Origin: Clitopilus passeckerianus
Taxonomy: Eukaryota > Basidiomycota > Agaricomycetes > Agaricales > Entolomataceae
Assembly: GCA_944990035.1 (NCBI GenBank)
Contig: CALYLX010000116.1
Span: forward strand, 682,001-746,000
Reading direction: 5' to 3'
DNA: 64,000 nucleotides
The notes under the pieces are model-generated. The model saw only the letters and a list, made by a program, of their open reading frames with translations. It was not told where the DNA came from and did not search any database. Made by a program: the position numbers and the translations under genes. Shown one piece after another: positions 12,521-25,679 of this stretch. Within the stretch, counting starts at the first letter, position 1, and each line of letters starts with the position of its first letter.

Positions 12521-15500
12521 TTAGTTAGCGTATGAAGGAGGGCCTGGAACCGATAATTAGTTTGACGGTCGATGAAAGGCTAAAAACAGACTCACCACCA
12601 GAGCCTGCACTTTGGAGGATGGTGATCAAGGAGGCCCTATCTTCGTCAGAAAGGTGGTCAACAAGGCGGGTAAGACCTTCCATGGTGGCCTTCTTGTCTT
12701 CCTTCGTGAGTTCAATCAGGTTGCGAGCGAGATGGTCGGCCTTGAGTTTAATGAGAGTAGGGGACAGGTCGATATCTTCCAACTTCTCGGCGATCTCTTT
12801 ATGGCTAGAAGACGCCTCAAGAGACACCAAGTTGTTGAGGAGCCGAGTGCGATATTCATGGGTGGTATCCGGGGCAGCATCAGCAAGAGCAGACAAGGCA
12901 GTGGACTGGGCAACACGAGCTCGGACAGCCCAGTAGAAGTGGCGACGGGCGCTCTTCCAGAAGGCAGGCTTTGCACAACCTTTAGCCTCCATACGGCCAG
13001 TACGACTTTCGAGGCGATCAGGACAGATCTGAAAGACTGATAACGAATGCACTCACTCATGCAAGTCGGCGTACAAAAGTGCAATTTGCTTGTATGCGGG
13101 TTGCAAGAATTGCTCGCGTTTGGCCAAAGCTTCCGTGGCATTCGCCCTTTCATCGACTGACTTCGATTTGTCGGCACTGGCACGCTTGAGGTCGGCGTAG
13201 GTAGGGTCAAGGCGATCCATGAGGCTAAGAATCTTCTCTCGGCGGAGCTTGATCTCGACGACACCCTCGGGCTCGAGAACACCCGCACGAGCATCGACGT
13301 CGGCGTACATCTCCATCTGTTCTGAATTGATAGAGGGGTCTAACACAACCCAGGCGCCGCCACGAAGCTCTCCCCCAGGAACGATATACACAAACACGGG
13401 TTGTTTGTATGAAGAGAGACCGTCGACGATCTTAGAGCCTTGCTTCAGAACCTCGTCGTACATATCTTGCTGACCACCGGAGAAGCCTCTCCAGTTGGCG
13501 AAGATGATGAGGGGAAGGCCTTCACGGTTGAAGTCGAAGATGGCCTGGGCGGTCTTGTAGGCGGAGTTAGGGTACCAAACTTGACCGGCCTCCATAATTC
13601 TTTGCTCGAATGATGCTGGATTGGCGGGATCAGCGGGCACGATCCTCTCGATGGTACGGGTCTCGACAGCGATGACACCCATGGGGATGCCTCCCAAACG
13701 AGCTCTACCAACGACAACGGTTTGAGCCCAGCCACTCAACGTCTCCTGGAAAGAGCCCTTGTCGAAGAAACCGCCGAGCCACTCATTCGTAGTCTCGTCG
13801 ACCTTGCCTTCGATGAACCAGCGGGGGTCATATACGCCTTTGGGCGGGACATATGCGATATCACGGTCCCAGCTATCCGGGGTTTCGCGGGTAGGGAGTG
13901 GCCCACTCTTGTATTCTGGGACGTAGGAAAGCCATTCGAGGATCTGGATAGCACCTTGCAGATCACTGCTCGACGTAAGGTGTGAAACACCGTTTTGAAC
14001 ATGATCTGGGTACCGCCGAGTTGCAGATTCGAGGTGTACACTTCTCGCCCAAGAACTTTGTTCAGTGCTCCTGCACCCGTCAAGATGATTGGCTGCCCTT
14101 CAACCTGGACGGCACGTTCACCGAGGCGAACAAGGTAGGCGCCAATGCCGACGGATCGGGCTGTGACGAGGGTGATGGTGAAGATATCGTCGTAGGCGCG
14201 AGAGGTCTCTCCGGCAATGAGGCCAGAGCCTTTCAAACACTCGACTCCGAGGCCATCTTGCATACCAATGATATCGGTGATCTTGTGCCTGCGCTCGCCA
14301 CCGACTTCTAATTCGGTAGTGCGAACGGTGTCTTGACTCTTTTCCTGTAGCTTAAGGAAGTTCTCGTGGGTGAGATAAAGGTAGTCGACACCTTTCTCCG
14401 GGTGACCTGGCTCGTTCCAAGCGGCCGAGAAGAGGGGCAGGAGTTCTTCGGCAATCCCGATGCGAGCGCCAGAGTTAGCGGAGAGGTAGATGCGTGGCAA
14501 TCCTTGGGCCCTTGCATATTGTGTCACGAGGTAGAAGAATTGATCTTCTATGGGGCCGAAGGAACCGATTCTGTAGGTGATATCGTTGGCGACGACAACG
14601 ACCCTTCGTCCTGCAGGGAATTCTGGTGTCCGCATGTTAAATACCCAACCAACCATACCAAAGGTATTGTTGCCGGGAGCCCTATCAACCTCTGCCAACT
14701 CATCGTGCTCGTCCAAGACGAGTTCCTTTGATTCCAAGTAGGACTTCGGGAGAACCAAGCTCGAATCAGTCGTGCGAGCTTTAGCCCAAACATCGTGAAG
14801 GGCCTTGGAAAAGAGGTCGGGGAAATCGTAGACGTAGGTGGTGCCGATCAAGTGAGCTTGGTAACGCTTGGGTTGGAGGGATTCCTTTGTGGGATATGCT
14901 TGGTGCACTGGTTGCAGGTGCAGGGTCCTTTGTCTCCAATGGATTTGAGGATTGTGGTCCCACGATCAGTTGTAATTTCTTGGTAGGCGTGGAAATTGAC
15001 GATGAAGCCGGAAACGTTCTCGATAATGCATCGAATCGGTGTGACATTGCCTTCGCTATCTTCAAGGGCAATTCTGATCTCAGAGCCCGTGACGTGGAGG
15101 CGCCAGAGGCGCTTGCCATGACGTTCAATGAAACCGGACACTGCAGCAACAACGTCCTCGTATTCGACGGCAAGGTTGTAGACGAAGTTCATGAAGATGT
15201 GATTGCAATCTGCGCTTCGGTGTTGGGCAATAACGACCTCGAGGGCATCCAAAATACTTGTCACTAGGCGGTCCGTTTCCGAGATGAGGTATTCCGCGAC
15301 GCTCATGGTTCCGCGGAGACGCCCAGGACGGACGAGGGCCCTGATGAAGAAACGGTTATCGAGCTGATTCTCCTTGGCGATGGCATGATATATGTGAATT
15401 TGCTTGGCTTCGACGAAGCAGGGGGTAAGGTTGTAGTTGGAAAGTCGACTGAGCTCAAGTTGATAGGCAAGAGCAGGCTCGATATTACGAAGAGCCTGTT

Positions 15501-18500
15501 CTTCACCCCAGACTCCGTTGGCCTCGCGTAGGGTGTAGTACACTGGATATTGGCCACGACGGCAAATAAGGAGAGAAACACGTCGGACGCCGCGTTGCTT
15601 GAGGATATCTCCGTGTGCGTTGATGAACTGTGGAATTTCTTCGCTCCATTGGGCATCGGTCCTGTCGTCCTCCTCACGGAAGACACGGAGGGCAATGTTA
15701 ATGACATTGGGGGGTTGAGCATCAGCACCGTGACGATCAGCAAATTCCCTTGGCTCGAATTCGGGGAGTGTTGATACCACGTAGTTGAATCCACGAGCGA
15801 GGGCATTCACATTCGTGAAGGATGCGATTGCACCAGTACGAACTGGTTGGGATTGATGGCGGTTGATCATGTACGACAGGTCGCTGACGGAGCCTGCACG
15901 TCGAGGTTCTGGGGCACTGCAAACGAGTCAGAAATTGGAATTATGAAATGGGAAGAAATTCTTGCCTCGAAGGGAATCGGGGGGTCGATGGGGGAGAATG
16001 CGAGCGGCCGAGATTGAAGCGCCAATTGACGATGTTGGGCACCTCTCCGTCATCGAGAGTGTCGTCTCCTTCCTCATAATCGATAGAGAGAACCGTATAT
16101 GCTCGGTATGCGCGGCGAATGTAGACTTCAAGTGCGGCTGTAGCAAGATTAGTTTGATGCTTTGTCTTGGCCCGATAAAACGTACCAAGAGAAACCATAG
16201 GGTCGTCGTGGTTGAAGAATGACGGCAGCACGTCATAGACGGTGTAGCGAGAGTCACTGAGTTCCTTGAGGACTTCCGCAGAAGGCGTCCTGGTAGATAA
16301 GATCAATACATCGCACCTTGGATGGATTGCGATAAACAAACCTTGGTCCAACTTGTGCGTGTTCTCCGTATTGCTGATTGGAGACGGAGCTCTTGAGGAC
16401 CCCTTCCATTTGGTGAAGACGCTCCTCATACGAAGGCATTTGACCCAGGATAAGCACTTCGCGAGCCTTGAGGGATACTGCTGTAGAGGACCTAATACTT
16501 CAATTAGCACAGCGTAGAACTGATTTCAGAGGTAATGTGACTGACTTGGCTTCGAGAACGGCAAGCTCCTGAACGGCGTGATAAATCCTGGATTCCGTAT
16601 TGGATACATTCATGCCACTTGTCTTCACGTAATCCAAGAGGGCAAGGACGAGCTTAGCCTTGCTCTGGGCCTTGATATGACTGAGGACGAGGCTTGCGAC
16701 CTTGTCAAGGTCTTCCCTGTTCTGTTCACGAAGAGTCAAGACGCGAGCTTCAATGCTTCCACCAAATAGCTTCTCGGTAGACGAGTATTGATCAAGGAGA
16801 TCCGCTATAGTTGAGTTCTCGTGGCCCTTGAGGCCATGGGAATAGCGATCCAGTACCTCGAGGAACATCGAGAGGGCGGCTCTGAGCATTGTGCGCTCCT
16901 GGGCAGGGACATTGTCTTGTAGATAATGGTCAACGAGCTTCTTGATGCGGACAGCAGGGAAGTCCGTATTCTCGCCTTTTGCCTTGGCGCCTTCCATGGC
17001 AGCCCGAACGCTGTCTTCGAGTTTCGACGGCATACGGCCAGAGAGAGCCGCGAGAATGGAACTGGCTTCAGAATAAGGAAGTTCCGGGTCCTTGAGAACT
17101 TCGATCAGGTCCTTGAGTGTAGCATTCATGATAGCTTGATTGTCGAAACCATCGAGGATGTCATTCAAAATGCCCTTGCATCGGAGGAGTCGTTGGTATG
17201 GCTTATTACCGACAACACCAGGTGTACCCATGGCGGGAAGTTGCCCTTCGAAAGGTTTGGCATGCTTGACGCGAGCAGGATCATCGAGTGTGAGGATACC
17301 GAGGATGTCGCCGGGCTCCAAATTGACACCAGGCTGCTTGATCAACTGGACAACACCGTCTTCTGAAGCGACTAGTGGCATGTACATCTTCATGACCTAG
17401 AACAACAATAGGTTAGCTTGTCCTGCCTGACACCTGTTCAACTGCCATACCTCAATTTCAGCATATTGCTCCCCAGCAGCGACATGATCGCCGCTATCGA
17501 CGAAGTATCGAATGAGCTTGCCAGGACTGGGACTCCTAAGCTGGGTGGGATCATTCTCCTGCTCAATCAGGCAGGTCTTTGCGTCGACCATCAACCTGAG
17601 AGCGCCGACTTCCTCAGCCCAGTAAATGGAATGACTCCTGCCGTCCAAAAGGACCAGCAGGCCACCATCAGCGAGAGGTCGAGCACCGACGGTTGTGCGA
17701 CCGCCGTTAAGGTAGAGGCTCCACACGGTGGCGGAGGAGCGTGCAGCTGTGAACGAGTACCGAACATTCTCGTAAATGAAGTCGATGCTGAATGCGGTCT
17801 TGAGGACGTCTCGCGCTGGAACTTGACCCTTGTCAAGAACGCGTTTGTATTCGGTCCAGCAGGCATCGGAGGCTAGGTATGCCTTCGTGACAGCACCGCA
17901 GATTACAGCGAGAGTGGTATCTGGGCGTTCGGCAGTGAGTTTGTTGCTGATGAGCGAATCAAGCCAGCCAGTGGTGAATGAATTGTTCTTGAACGCTTCT
18001 AATTCGAGTAGCTTGATCAAGTACTCGACGGTGGTCCGGAAATCGCCACGAATGCTGAGCTCTTTGAGTGCGACGATCATGTTTTTCCTGCTCTCGCTAC
18101 GGTCCTCGCCATACGCGAATATATGACCGAACTGAGAGTCGGCAAATTCGTGCAGACCACCAGAGGTGGTGACGGAGAAATAACCCCAAACATTGGTGCT
18201 TGAGCGGAAGTTGAGCTCCTGGATAGAGCCGGAGGAGGGTTTGAATCCAGCGTCAGGATTCTCGGCAGTGATACGAACTGCAACGACGTGTCCCTTGGGT
18301 CGAGGTTTTCGCTGAAGTTCACTGACCTCTGGCTTAGTCATATCGAAGTCAATCTCGGAAGAACTGTTGGGTGCGACCCCATAAAGCTGACGGATATCTC
18401 GAATGCGATGGAGAGGGATACCCATCGCAACCTGGAGCTGGGCACCCGGAAGGTTCACGCCGGTGACCATCTCGGTTGTAGGATGCTCGACTTGCAGGCG

Positions 18501-19812
18501 AGGGTTAAGCTCTAGGAAGTAGAACTTATCGTCGGTGGCGCTGTAAAGATCTAGCAAAGACGCATAAATTGAGTTTGGTTCGTTGTAGACAAAAAATAAG
18601 GATACTCACATTCCACGGTACCGGCACTGACGTAGCCGACGAGCTTGGAGAGACGCACAGCGGCCCTTTCCATCCGCTCGAAAGTATCTTCCTTGGCAAT
18701 TGTTACAGGGGCTTCCTCGATAATCTTTTGGTGACGACGCTGTACTGAACAGTCGCGTCCGAAAAGAGAGATGGCGTCTCCGTACTGGTCAGCAAGAAGC
18801 TGAACCTCTAGATGGCGCGCTTGACCAGCGAGCTTCATGATGAAGATGGGGGAGCCCGGAATTTCACCAACGACGGCACTATATGCGTTGGCGAAAGCAG
18901 CGGGAGCCTCGACTTTGCGGATACCTTTTCCTCCGCCTCCTTCACTGGCCTTGATCATGACTGGCCAGCCGATTTGTTCAGCTCTCTTGAGACCCTCTTC
19001 TGCGGAGGTAACGCAGGCGCTAGCGTAGACATCATCGGCAACAGTTACAAAGCCAGCATCCGAAAGAACGGTGTCCGTGACTCCGGATCCAGACCAGGCC
19101 ATGGTCGGGACCTCTGCACTTTGTGCAACAATGGTACTGGAGATCTTGTCGCCCAAACTCCTCATGGCGCTTCCAGGGGGACCGATGAAGACGATCTTGT
19201 TCTTGCTTGCAGCCAGACTTTCAGGAAGACGGGGGTTTTCAGAGGCATGACCCCATCCTGCCCAGACTGCATGTACGCCTGCACGCTCGGCAACATCGAC
19301 GATGAGTTCGACGTTAGCATAGTTGTTGTTATTGCTGCCGCCTGGTACTTCAATATAGCGATCGGCCATACGAATGTACTCTGCGTTGACTCGCAAGTCT
19401 TCTGGCGTAGCCATGACGGTGAACTCGATTTCGCGTTCACGGCCAAAAGTCTCGTAACTCCATTGACGAATGGATCGAATCTCCTTTACAGCAGCGATAC
19501 CTATATCGGATGTCAGACGATCGGCATATATCGACGAGATGGAAGCGTACCGTTGTTGGCAATCAATACCTGCGATGACGATACCAGTTAGCTCAAGGGT
19601 CCCGTTCTTACGGATGAATCCTCACTTTTGTGATGACAGTGTGTCCACCATGTTCTTTGACATAATCACGAACACTGCCAGCTGGGGCGTTTTCCAAAGA
19701 GTTACCCCCTTGACAATCACCGATACAAAATTAGCAAACAGATCTGGATGCATTTAGCCGAAGAACGCGTACCGATGAAATGCTGAACTCGAGAATGGTC
19801 ATACGCCGACAT
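12521..19812 (-). CDS. ACC1: Acetyl-CoA carboxylase
   Basis: Cytosolic multidomain enzyme making malonyl-CoA, the committed step of fatty-acid synthesis. The start [14 protein letters not shown] at 19812 is followed by the biotin carboxylase domain ([57 protein letters not shown]). The biotinyl lysine is in VMKMYMPL, just after an intron at about 17400. The central domain and the carboxyltransferase ([38 protein letters not shown]) follow. The last intron gives the C-terminus GPPSYAN and the stop at 12521. Length is about 2,230 codons, normal for fungi. Two frame breaks lie in the carboxyltransferase: a missing T at 13993-13996 and a missing G at 14923-14925. Conserved sequence resumes in the shifted frame after each, so sequence error is likely. 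Confidence 0.95.
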
Positions 19813-19831
19813 GGCTAAGGTCTAAAGAAAC

Positions 19832-19845
19832 GGAGACGCGTCTCC
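19832..19845. promoter_or_regulatory. Palindrome with ACGCGT core near ACC1 start
   Basis: ggagacgcgtctcc is a perfect 14-bp inverted repeat, 20 bp before the ACC1 ATG. The central ACGCGT equals the MBF (MCB) core known from yeasts. A regulatory role is inferred. Confidence 0.35.
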
Positions 19846-19899
19846 AAGAGTCTAGACTGTTGGTAAAGAAGGAAAAAAGTTGTGCGCCGTCAGGGTCTG

Positions 19900-19907
19900 T
19901 ATATATA
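19900..19907 (-). promoter_or_regulatory. TATA-like element of ACC1
   Basis: tatatata lies about 90 bp upstream of the ACC1 start codon. It is the best TATA candidate in this promoter. Confidence 0.4.
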
Positions 19908-20264
19908 CTTTCAAGGACTTTACAGGGCTGAATACCGTCCTCGCTGGGGACAATTTGTGATCGGCCCCAAAATTCTCGTTTTATGGCTTAGTCAGCATAT
20001 TTTTGCGCTTTACCCCGTCAAAAAAGCGCACACGCGTCTTACATGCGTCAGAAGCGGTCCGAATTTTGGGGGAAGAGACTGGGGAACTGCTAAAAGCGTT
20101 GACGAAGCGAGGGACACCTTTGCAGCGAAAATATTCCAATTGAAGCAAACTTCATCAATCAGGCGGTCAGATCAACAGCGCGTGGGCCATGCACGGGCAA
20201 CGAGGAAATGTCAGATTCAACGAGAAGTATACAACGTTTCAATCGATAGTGATATCTCTTGGCT

Positions 20265-21448
20265 TTATCGTGATACAAGGGTCCTTCCGCTGCACAATTT
20301 GGGTCAATTTCAGATCGAAAGATGAGCCGATAAGACGTAACAAACCTCGCTGTCTTCCGTTCGGTCGCGTCCACCTCCGTTTTGGCCCTATTCAGGATCT
20401 TCTGGAATTCTGACACTCGGAACCTCATCCTTGAGTGCATATAGGCTTTGGAGCATTTGATATGGTAATGGAGATAGTCCCTGAACGAAATGATGAGAGA
20501 GATCGTGTTGGATGCGGTCGTGGGGATCGCGAAATGACGAGGGAACAAGACAAAGGTCACATAACCAATATCTTCTGTATCCCTCAGCCCTGGGACATGT
20601 CGGATTTCCAAGGGCGGCTCTCGGTTCGTGTACAGAACCTGCGGTGCGGTCTGAAGAGATGGCTGACGTCGGGCATCCACGAATTCCTTGAAACGTGGTA
20701 AATAACACGTAAAGATAGTGAAATGAAACCATCTTACTTGCAGGAAGAGCTTTCCAATTATACGATCCGTTTCTTCCCTGAATACAGTCGAAAAGATGAC
20801 AGTGACCCTATCAGGGGATGCTTGGACATAGATGGCTTCTTCATCACGGTAATGAACTTGCATAAGCTCGCCTGGTGAGCCCCCAGCAGACTCCAAATCT
20901 TTTTGAGTCTTGAAGCCACGCTCAAAGGGAGCTGCAAGAGCGTTGCGCTTGAACAGCGCGACAGACATGACAAAGGCTTCGCGTTCCTCTGTCAAAACTG
21001 TAAGCACAAGTGAATAATAGATACACAGTAAAGAAATGAACCTAGATCTGTGGGTATCTGCTCCAGGTCGATTTCCAGGCTAACGTTGTACTCTGGTTCT
21101 GGCTGAGCGGAAACCAGCGCACCATATTCTCTCTTCAGGATGTCTAATGCACCATACTGGACGAGCTCATCCCAGCAACGAATATGCATAGACAGCAGCA
21201 GAAGAGTCTTGCGATCCGATGACGGTGTCGTCAGGTGGAAGCGCACTCCATCGAAATCTACGAACTGAACATCCACGGAAGATGGCCTGGTTGGATGAAT
21301 TAGACAAATCTTCAATATTGGAGGTTAAATGAAGTACTTCGCTATCTTGTCGTGCAATGTTCTATGGATGATATGATTATGAGCCTGTTCGATCCCTGTC
21401 AGCGCTGTCCTTGGTTATCATATCTTGTGTTACCTCGAGAAGAATCAT
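20265..21448 (-). CDS. ARPC2: Arp2/3 complex subunit 2 (p34-Arc)
   Basis: A core scaffold subunit of the Arp2/3 actin-nucleating complex. The start MILLE at 21448 is followed by a 49-nt intron and AHNHIIHRTLHDKIAK. A further intron leads to PSSVDVQFVDFDGVRFHL. Conserved core motifs are DRVTVIFSTVFREETDRIIGKLF, QEFVDARR, QTAPQVLY, PPLEIRHVPG and FRDYLHYHIKCSKAYMHSRMR. A final intron yields the short tail ERKTASGRTLVSR and the stop at 20265. All exons join without frame breaks. The yeast counterpart is ARC35. It is co-oriented with and downstream of ZDS1. Confidence 0.93.
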
Positions 21449-22066
21449 GTTGGTGCTGGAGGTTCGTACGAGATGCTATAACAGTCGACAACTCAGTTGA
21501 TACTTCAAGGGCCTCAGCAGTGTCTACAAGCCCGAAAGGTTGCTATATACCTGTTCCAAATCGCGGCGCAGCTGGTGTTGCAGTAAGTGGATCTCCGTTG
21601 TCACGTGATGTCAATGGCCAAATCAGGGGTGCCTCGCAGCAACGCAGCGGCTGCCTGAACATTATCACTGCGGCGTAAGATGTAATCCATTTGCTCCTTT
21701 CCATCAGTCGACTAGATGTAATAAAACTACAGGTATCGTAGAGAAAGTCAGAGAGGACGCGTAAAAAGCGCGAAATGCGGAAGGTCTGGGCTGTAAGCTC
21801 GTTTAGGAAGGACCTGCAAGGTGTCGGAAAGCAAGTTGAGCATGATACGGATGCGAGCGTGAAGAAATAGCATAAGTCTCATGAATGATGGTAGGTAGCC
21901 AGTAAATATAATGCGAGCGGCCGGTCGTGAAAAATCCATTAAAAACAGTGTCAATCTAAGAAATATCGGTTAGGGTAGCAAAGATATGATGGCAGTGGGT
22001 GTGTGAAAGCGTCCGAGATGCGAAGAAACAAGGAAAGCAAAAGAAAACGAGTCCAACGAGGTCGTA
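21449..22066. other. Intergenic between ZDS1 and ARPC2
   Basis: About 620 bp holding the ZDS1 3' UTR and the ARPC2 promoter, with one ACGCGT near 21757. Short open frames here show no recognisable protein. Confidence 0.5.
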
Positions 22067-24788
22067 CTACCGCCTCCGTTGTTGCTGCCACATAGCCAAG
22101 GGTATATCTTCCTCTCCAGCACCATTTGGATCCGGCTTCTCCTCGCGAGATCGTGGTCGTCGCCCCTGCCCCGGAATAGCCGCATGTGCACTGTGCCCTT
22201 TTCTTGATCTCCCATTCGCTTGCGCCGATGGTTGAGAGGGGAGAGCTGTAGCTGACAGAGAGCGGGTGACAACTTTGTCGCTCCCATTAGCATCCAATGA
22301 CAAGTTCTCCTGCGATGTGTGGTATCGACTGGAACCGAGGGATTGTTGACCTCGAGTGCTATTCTGTGATCCCCCGAGCTCATCATATGGTGTTGCCGCG
22401 TTGGTTGGTCTGGGGCCATCGCTCCAGGGGGTAATCGTCGTTGCTGAGATTGTTGGTGCTTTCCGTTGGACGACGCATAGTAGAATTCACCCTGCCCTGG
22501 TTGCTGTTGTTGGGGATAACCTTGAGCGTTATTCCGTTGGTATTGTTCATTTCCCGGAGGCGCAGAAGACGATCTGTTCATTTGCATGCCCTGCTGATTT
22601 TGCATGTTGTAACCAGCATATTCCTGCTCCATTACCCTGTGTTGCATTTCGTATGAAGGCCCTTTGACAGGAATCTCTGCTCTCCTTCCGCCACCCTGGC
22701 CACCCGTATTTTTGACCAAGGATCCTCGTTTTCCTGACTCCTTCTTCTTTATTGCCTCCTCTCTTTCCCTCTGCTCCTTCTCCTGCCTTTCTCTCTCCGC
22801 CCTCTCGCGCTGCTCCCTCTCCCTCTGTGCCTTATCTATCTCAGCCTGATCTGGCGCAGTTCCTTGTCCTTGACCGGGGTTGCCGCCTGCAACCTGACCA
22901 TTCTGGGCAGCATTTTGAGCCTGTGCCTTGTTGATCACCCCCAAGTACCAAAACATCAAGTTGCTTATCAAAACCTGCTCATAGAGCGGTCGTCTTGGAT
23001 TCGCAAGCTTGATGTGGCTCAGGCGGTATATCGCTCGCTCGACATGGATTGGATACCTAGTGTAGAAGTTCACGCCAGCACCAGGGGATAGCCCAGTAGC
23101 GCCAGGAGCGATGAAAGCCTTGTTTTTCCCGAGCCTAATAGAGATTGTGCTGCTTGATTTGATGCGCCGGGAGAGAGTAGCGGAGGGGGTTGGTCATCCT
23201 GCTTTTTCTTCGATCCACCGAAGATTGATCCGAAGAAACCAGATTCTTTCTCCTTTTCTGCTCGTTCTCTAGCCTCTCCATCCCTCTCTTTCTCTTTAAC
23301 CGCCTTTTTACTTGACTTATCACTGCCCCACTTGCTGAAGAGACCCTTCTTATCTTTCTCTTTCTTACTTGGGGGACTTGGTGCGGTAGACAAGAAGGAA
23401 GGAGGCTGCTGAACATGAGGAGGGGGAGGGGTGGCGAATGATCAGCTGTCGATGTCGACAAGTCAGATGGGGTTGGTGAGGGCAGGGGTGAGGGTGGCTG
23501 TTCCGCCAGCGTGGGAGCAGATGGTTTTGAGGGCTGGGGATGATGAAGGACAGGACCAAGGGCTTCAAGTAAGGCAGGTTGCACGGGTGACTTCGATTTC
23601 GATCGGTCTTCAGGAGGTTCTGCTTCTTCTACTGGAGGAGGAGAAATGCTAAGAATCGGCATACCCGCATCCTCCTCCTCATCTCTTGTGTAATAGGCCT
23701 CGAAGACTTCACTAAATGACTCCGGCCTGCCCATGCCATCGTCTGAGATGGTTTGACGGCGAAGTGCTGTAGGAGACTCTAGAGATTCAGCATGATCGTC
23801 TGAGGATCTATCGCTGGAAGTCCGTTCCACGCCCATTGTGCCCGCCCTTTTAGGTGGACCTTTGCGCCGTGATGCGCCGAATCGATGGCCGCCGCCGTCG
23901 CCTGGTAGGCCAACTTTTCGAATCTTGGTCCGTGCTGCTCGGCGAAGGGGTTGGCCAGAAGGTGGTACAAGGATAGGTGCGTCAGCTTCATCATCAAGGG
24001 GTGCCACATCGGCTGTTCCTTCTGGATAGAATGTTAGCATATTTGCGGGCCCACGAGTGGAGGATAACAATGCGTACCTGCGGGTCCCATCTTCATGCTC
24101 AAGCTCCTCCTTAACATATGAGTGAACTTTGAGGGATCACCACTTTCTGCAGCCTGTTCCGCCAATTCCTCCAACTTTTGAAGCTCATTGATGGTGAGTT
24201 GCGGGCCACGATTTGCTGTAGCTAGACTCCTGGTTCGCTGTAGCGGTGTGATCTCTTCATTTTCGCTGCTACTATCATGATCTTCTGGTCGGTACTGTCG
24301 ACTGAGCATGGATTTTCTACGACTCAGACTTCCAGTTGAGGGGGATAGAGACGATGTCGGCTGAGGAACAGCTTCATCTTCGGTCGGCGGAGGAGATTTA
24401 GCGTGCTCTTTAAGAAAGGCACGGAATGCATTGTGGTTGATCTCAGGGTGCGCACTTGCTGGTACCCAGAATAAGGAGAAAGGGTTGTCTACCGCAGTTC
24501 TTGATGACGATGCCGAGCTGCTCGAGCCGCCAGAGGTGTCAGAAGGGTGGCCGTCGGCGGAGCTGTCTCCTGAGGGTGAGCTGGCAAAACAGATTTGAGA
24601 ATCATGGTTGCAGAGGAAGTATATGGACCTGCTAACCGATATGTTGGGCTTGAAGGGGGAGACTGATTTGGCAAATCTGGGTCAATGGTCAGAGCGCCTG
24701 GTGTTGTTGAACGTCGTCTGATATCCCGTAGAGCCTCTACCTCGCGCTGGATGTCGTATTCGGATGGCTGAAGTGTATGAGTCGCCAT
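22067..24788 (-). CDS. ZDS1: Zds1-family cell polarity protein
   Basis: In yeast, Zds proteins regulate PP2A-Cdc55 and help polarity and mitotic entry. The start MATHTLQPSEYDIQREVEAL at 24788 is the conserved N-terminal motif. Next is a long, disordered Ser/Pro- and Lys-rich centre with GLFSKWGSDKSSKK and SGFFGSIFGGSKKK patches. The Zds C-terminal domain (NFYTRYPIHVERAIYRLSHIK ... LYEQVLISNLMFWYLGVIN) comes after that, then a charged coiled coil and a Gln-rich tail ending EEDIPLAMWQQQRRR. A 47-nt intron (gtgaat...tctcag, near 22450-22500) restores the tail frame. Two further breaks remain, at homopolymers 23123-23127 and 23422-23426. Confidence 0.88.
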
Positions 24789-25190
24789 GATGGCAAAAAG
24801 AAGGTAGAAGGGCTTCAACTGCAGTACTACTCGACTTCACGAGATCAGCAACGAGATCAGTCTCTACGAGTGAGACGCAGTAGTCTTAATGAGAGGATGT
24901 TTATGAGGAGACGGCTGTGGCCAACGTTGTGGACGATGTCAAGTGGCCAAGCCAGGACCAATCAGGAAGGCGTATCGGCATCACACATAATAATAGGCTG
25001 TTGGTTGCACAGCAAAGATCGTTGGCTGTCCTTACCACCAACTTTCAAACTTCATGGCGAATATACTGTACATAAAAGTTACAAAAACGTAATACGAAAT
25101 GTGCTAGCAATGTGCTGCTTAGAGCGTTTAGCTGGTCCCTTGTCCACGCGCTAACAGGGAGCCGAATTGTGGTCTTCTGACAGGGTGGTA
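24789..25190. other. Intergenic between MZT1 and ZDS1
   Basis: About 400 bp with no recognisable gene. It is expected to hold the ZDS1 promoter and the MZT1 3' UTR. Confidence 0.5.
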
Positions 25191-25538
25191 TCACCGTTTA
25201 TGAACCGTCGTTGTCTTCAATGCAGCACTTTCTCGTCTGAGTTCCTGAATAACAGCCTTTCATGAAAGCCTTCAACATTGGAAGATGTTTGCAAGGGAAG
25301 CAGCATCTCACAGCAAGAGCTTCGGGATTTGCGCCACTCTCAATCATACTGACACACGTCGCAAGCGTGTCCTTGTCCAGACCTGTGTTCAACAATTGGG
25401 ACATTTCATGAAGAACTAAAGGAATTACGCCAATTAAATATCAATATTCTATACAACATCAGGCCGAGTCTAGCAAGGTAACCTACTATCCAGGGTTTGT
25501 TCAGCTGATGTCCTGCGATCCAAATCCTGGTGTGACAT
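25191..25538 (-). CDS. MZT1: Mitotic-spindle organizing protein 1 (MOZART1)
   Basis: A 73-residue partner of gamma-tubulin complexes that helps recruit them to the spindle pole. There are three tiny exons. Exon 1 starts [17 protein letters not shown] at 25538. Exon 2 gives [35 protein letters not shown]. Exon 3 gives [21 protein letters not shown] and the stop at 25191. Introns are gtaggtt...cctttag and gtgagat...gaaag. The motifs [17 protein letters not shown] and VIQELR are diagnostic of the family. It is divergent from TMA16, with 141 bp between start codons, so the two may share a promoter. A gene this short and split is easily missed. Confidence 0.92.
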
Positions 25539-25679
25539 TGCTTGATAACTCAGAGTAGGACAGGACGTCGGACGAGCACAACCTGCAGAGGTTGGAAAAA
25601 GAACGGTCGTGGGTTGACCGATCTTCTCGCTTACATAACGGGCCGATCCTCATTTGAATCCAAATCTAAAAAAATCGCA

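Larger units (their letters stand above)
19813..20264. other. ACC1 upstream region
   Basis: About 450 bp between the ACC1 start and the ARPC2 stop. It contains a TATA run at 19900-19907, a 14-bp perfect palindrome with an ACGCGT core at 19832-19845, and a second ACGCGT at 20032-20037. No gene is seen. Confidence 0.6.

Noticed and set aside
12521..12620. ACC1 ending in [20 protein letters not shown]
   Set aside because: A 52-nt intron with a good GTGAGT donor removes this tail and gives GPPSYAN, a more plausible end.
13736..14908. ACC1 as a pseudogene because of its frame breaks
   Set aside because: Both breaks are single bases in short runs, the rest is fully conserved, and the enzyme is essential; sequence error is far likelier.
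20159..21448. Apparent frameshift in the N-terminus of ARPC2
   Set aside because: Two short introns (49 and 52 nt) give MILLE-AHNHIIHRTLHDKIAK-PSSVDVQF in perfect frame, matching the family start.
21970..22460. Long continuation of the ZDS1 frame to a stop at 21970
   Set aside because: The sequence past the Gln-rich part loses family character; a 47-nt intron switches to the frame ending WQQQRRR at 22067.
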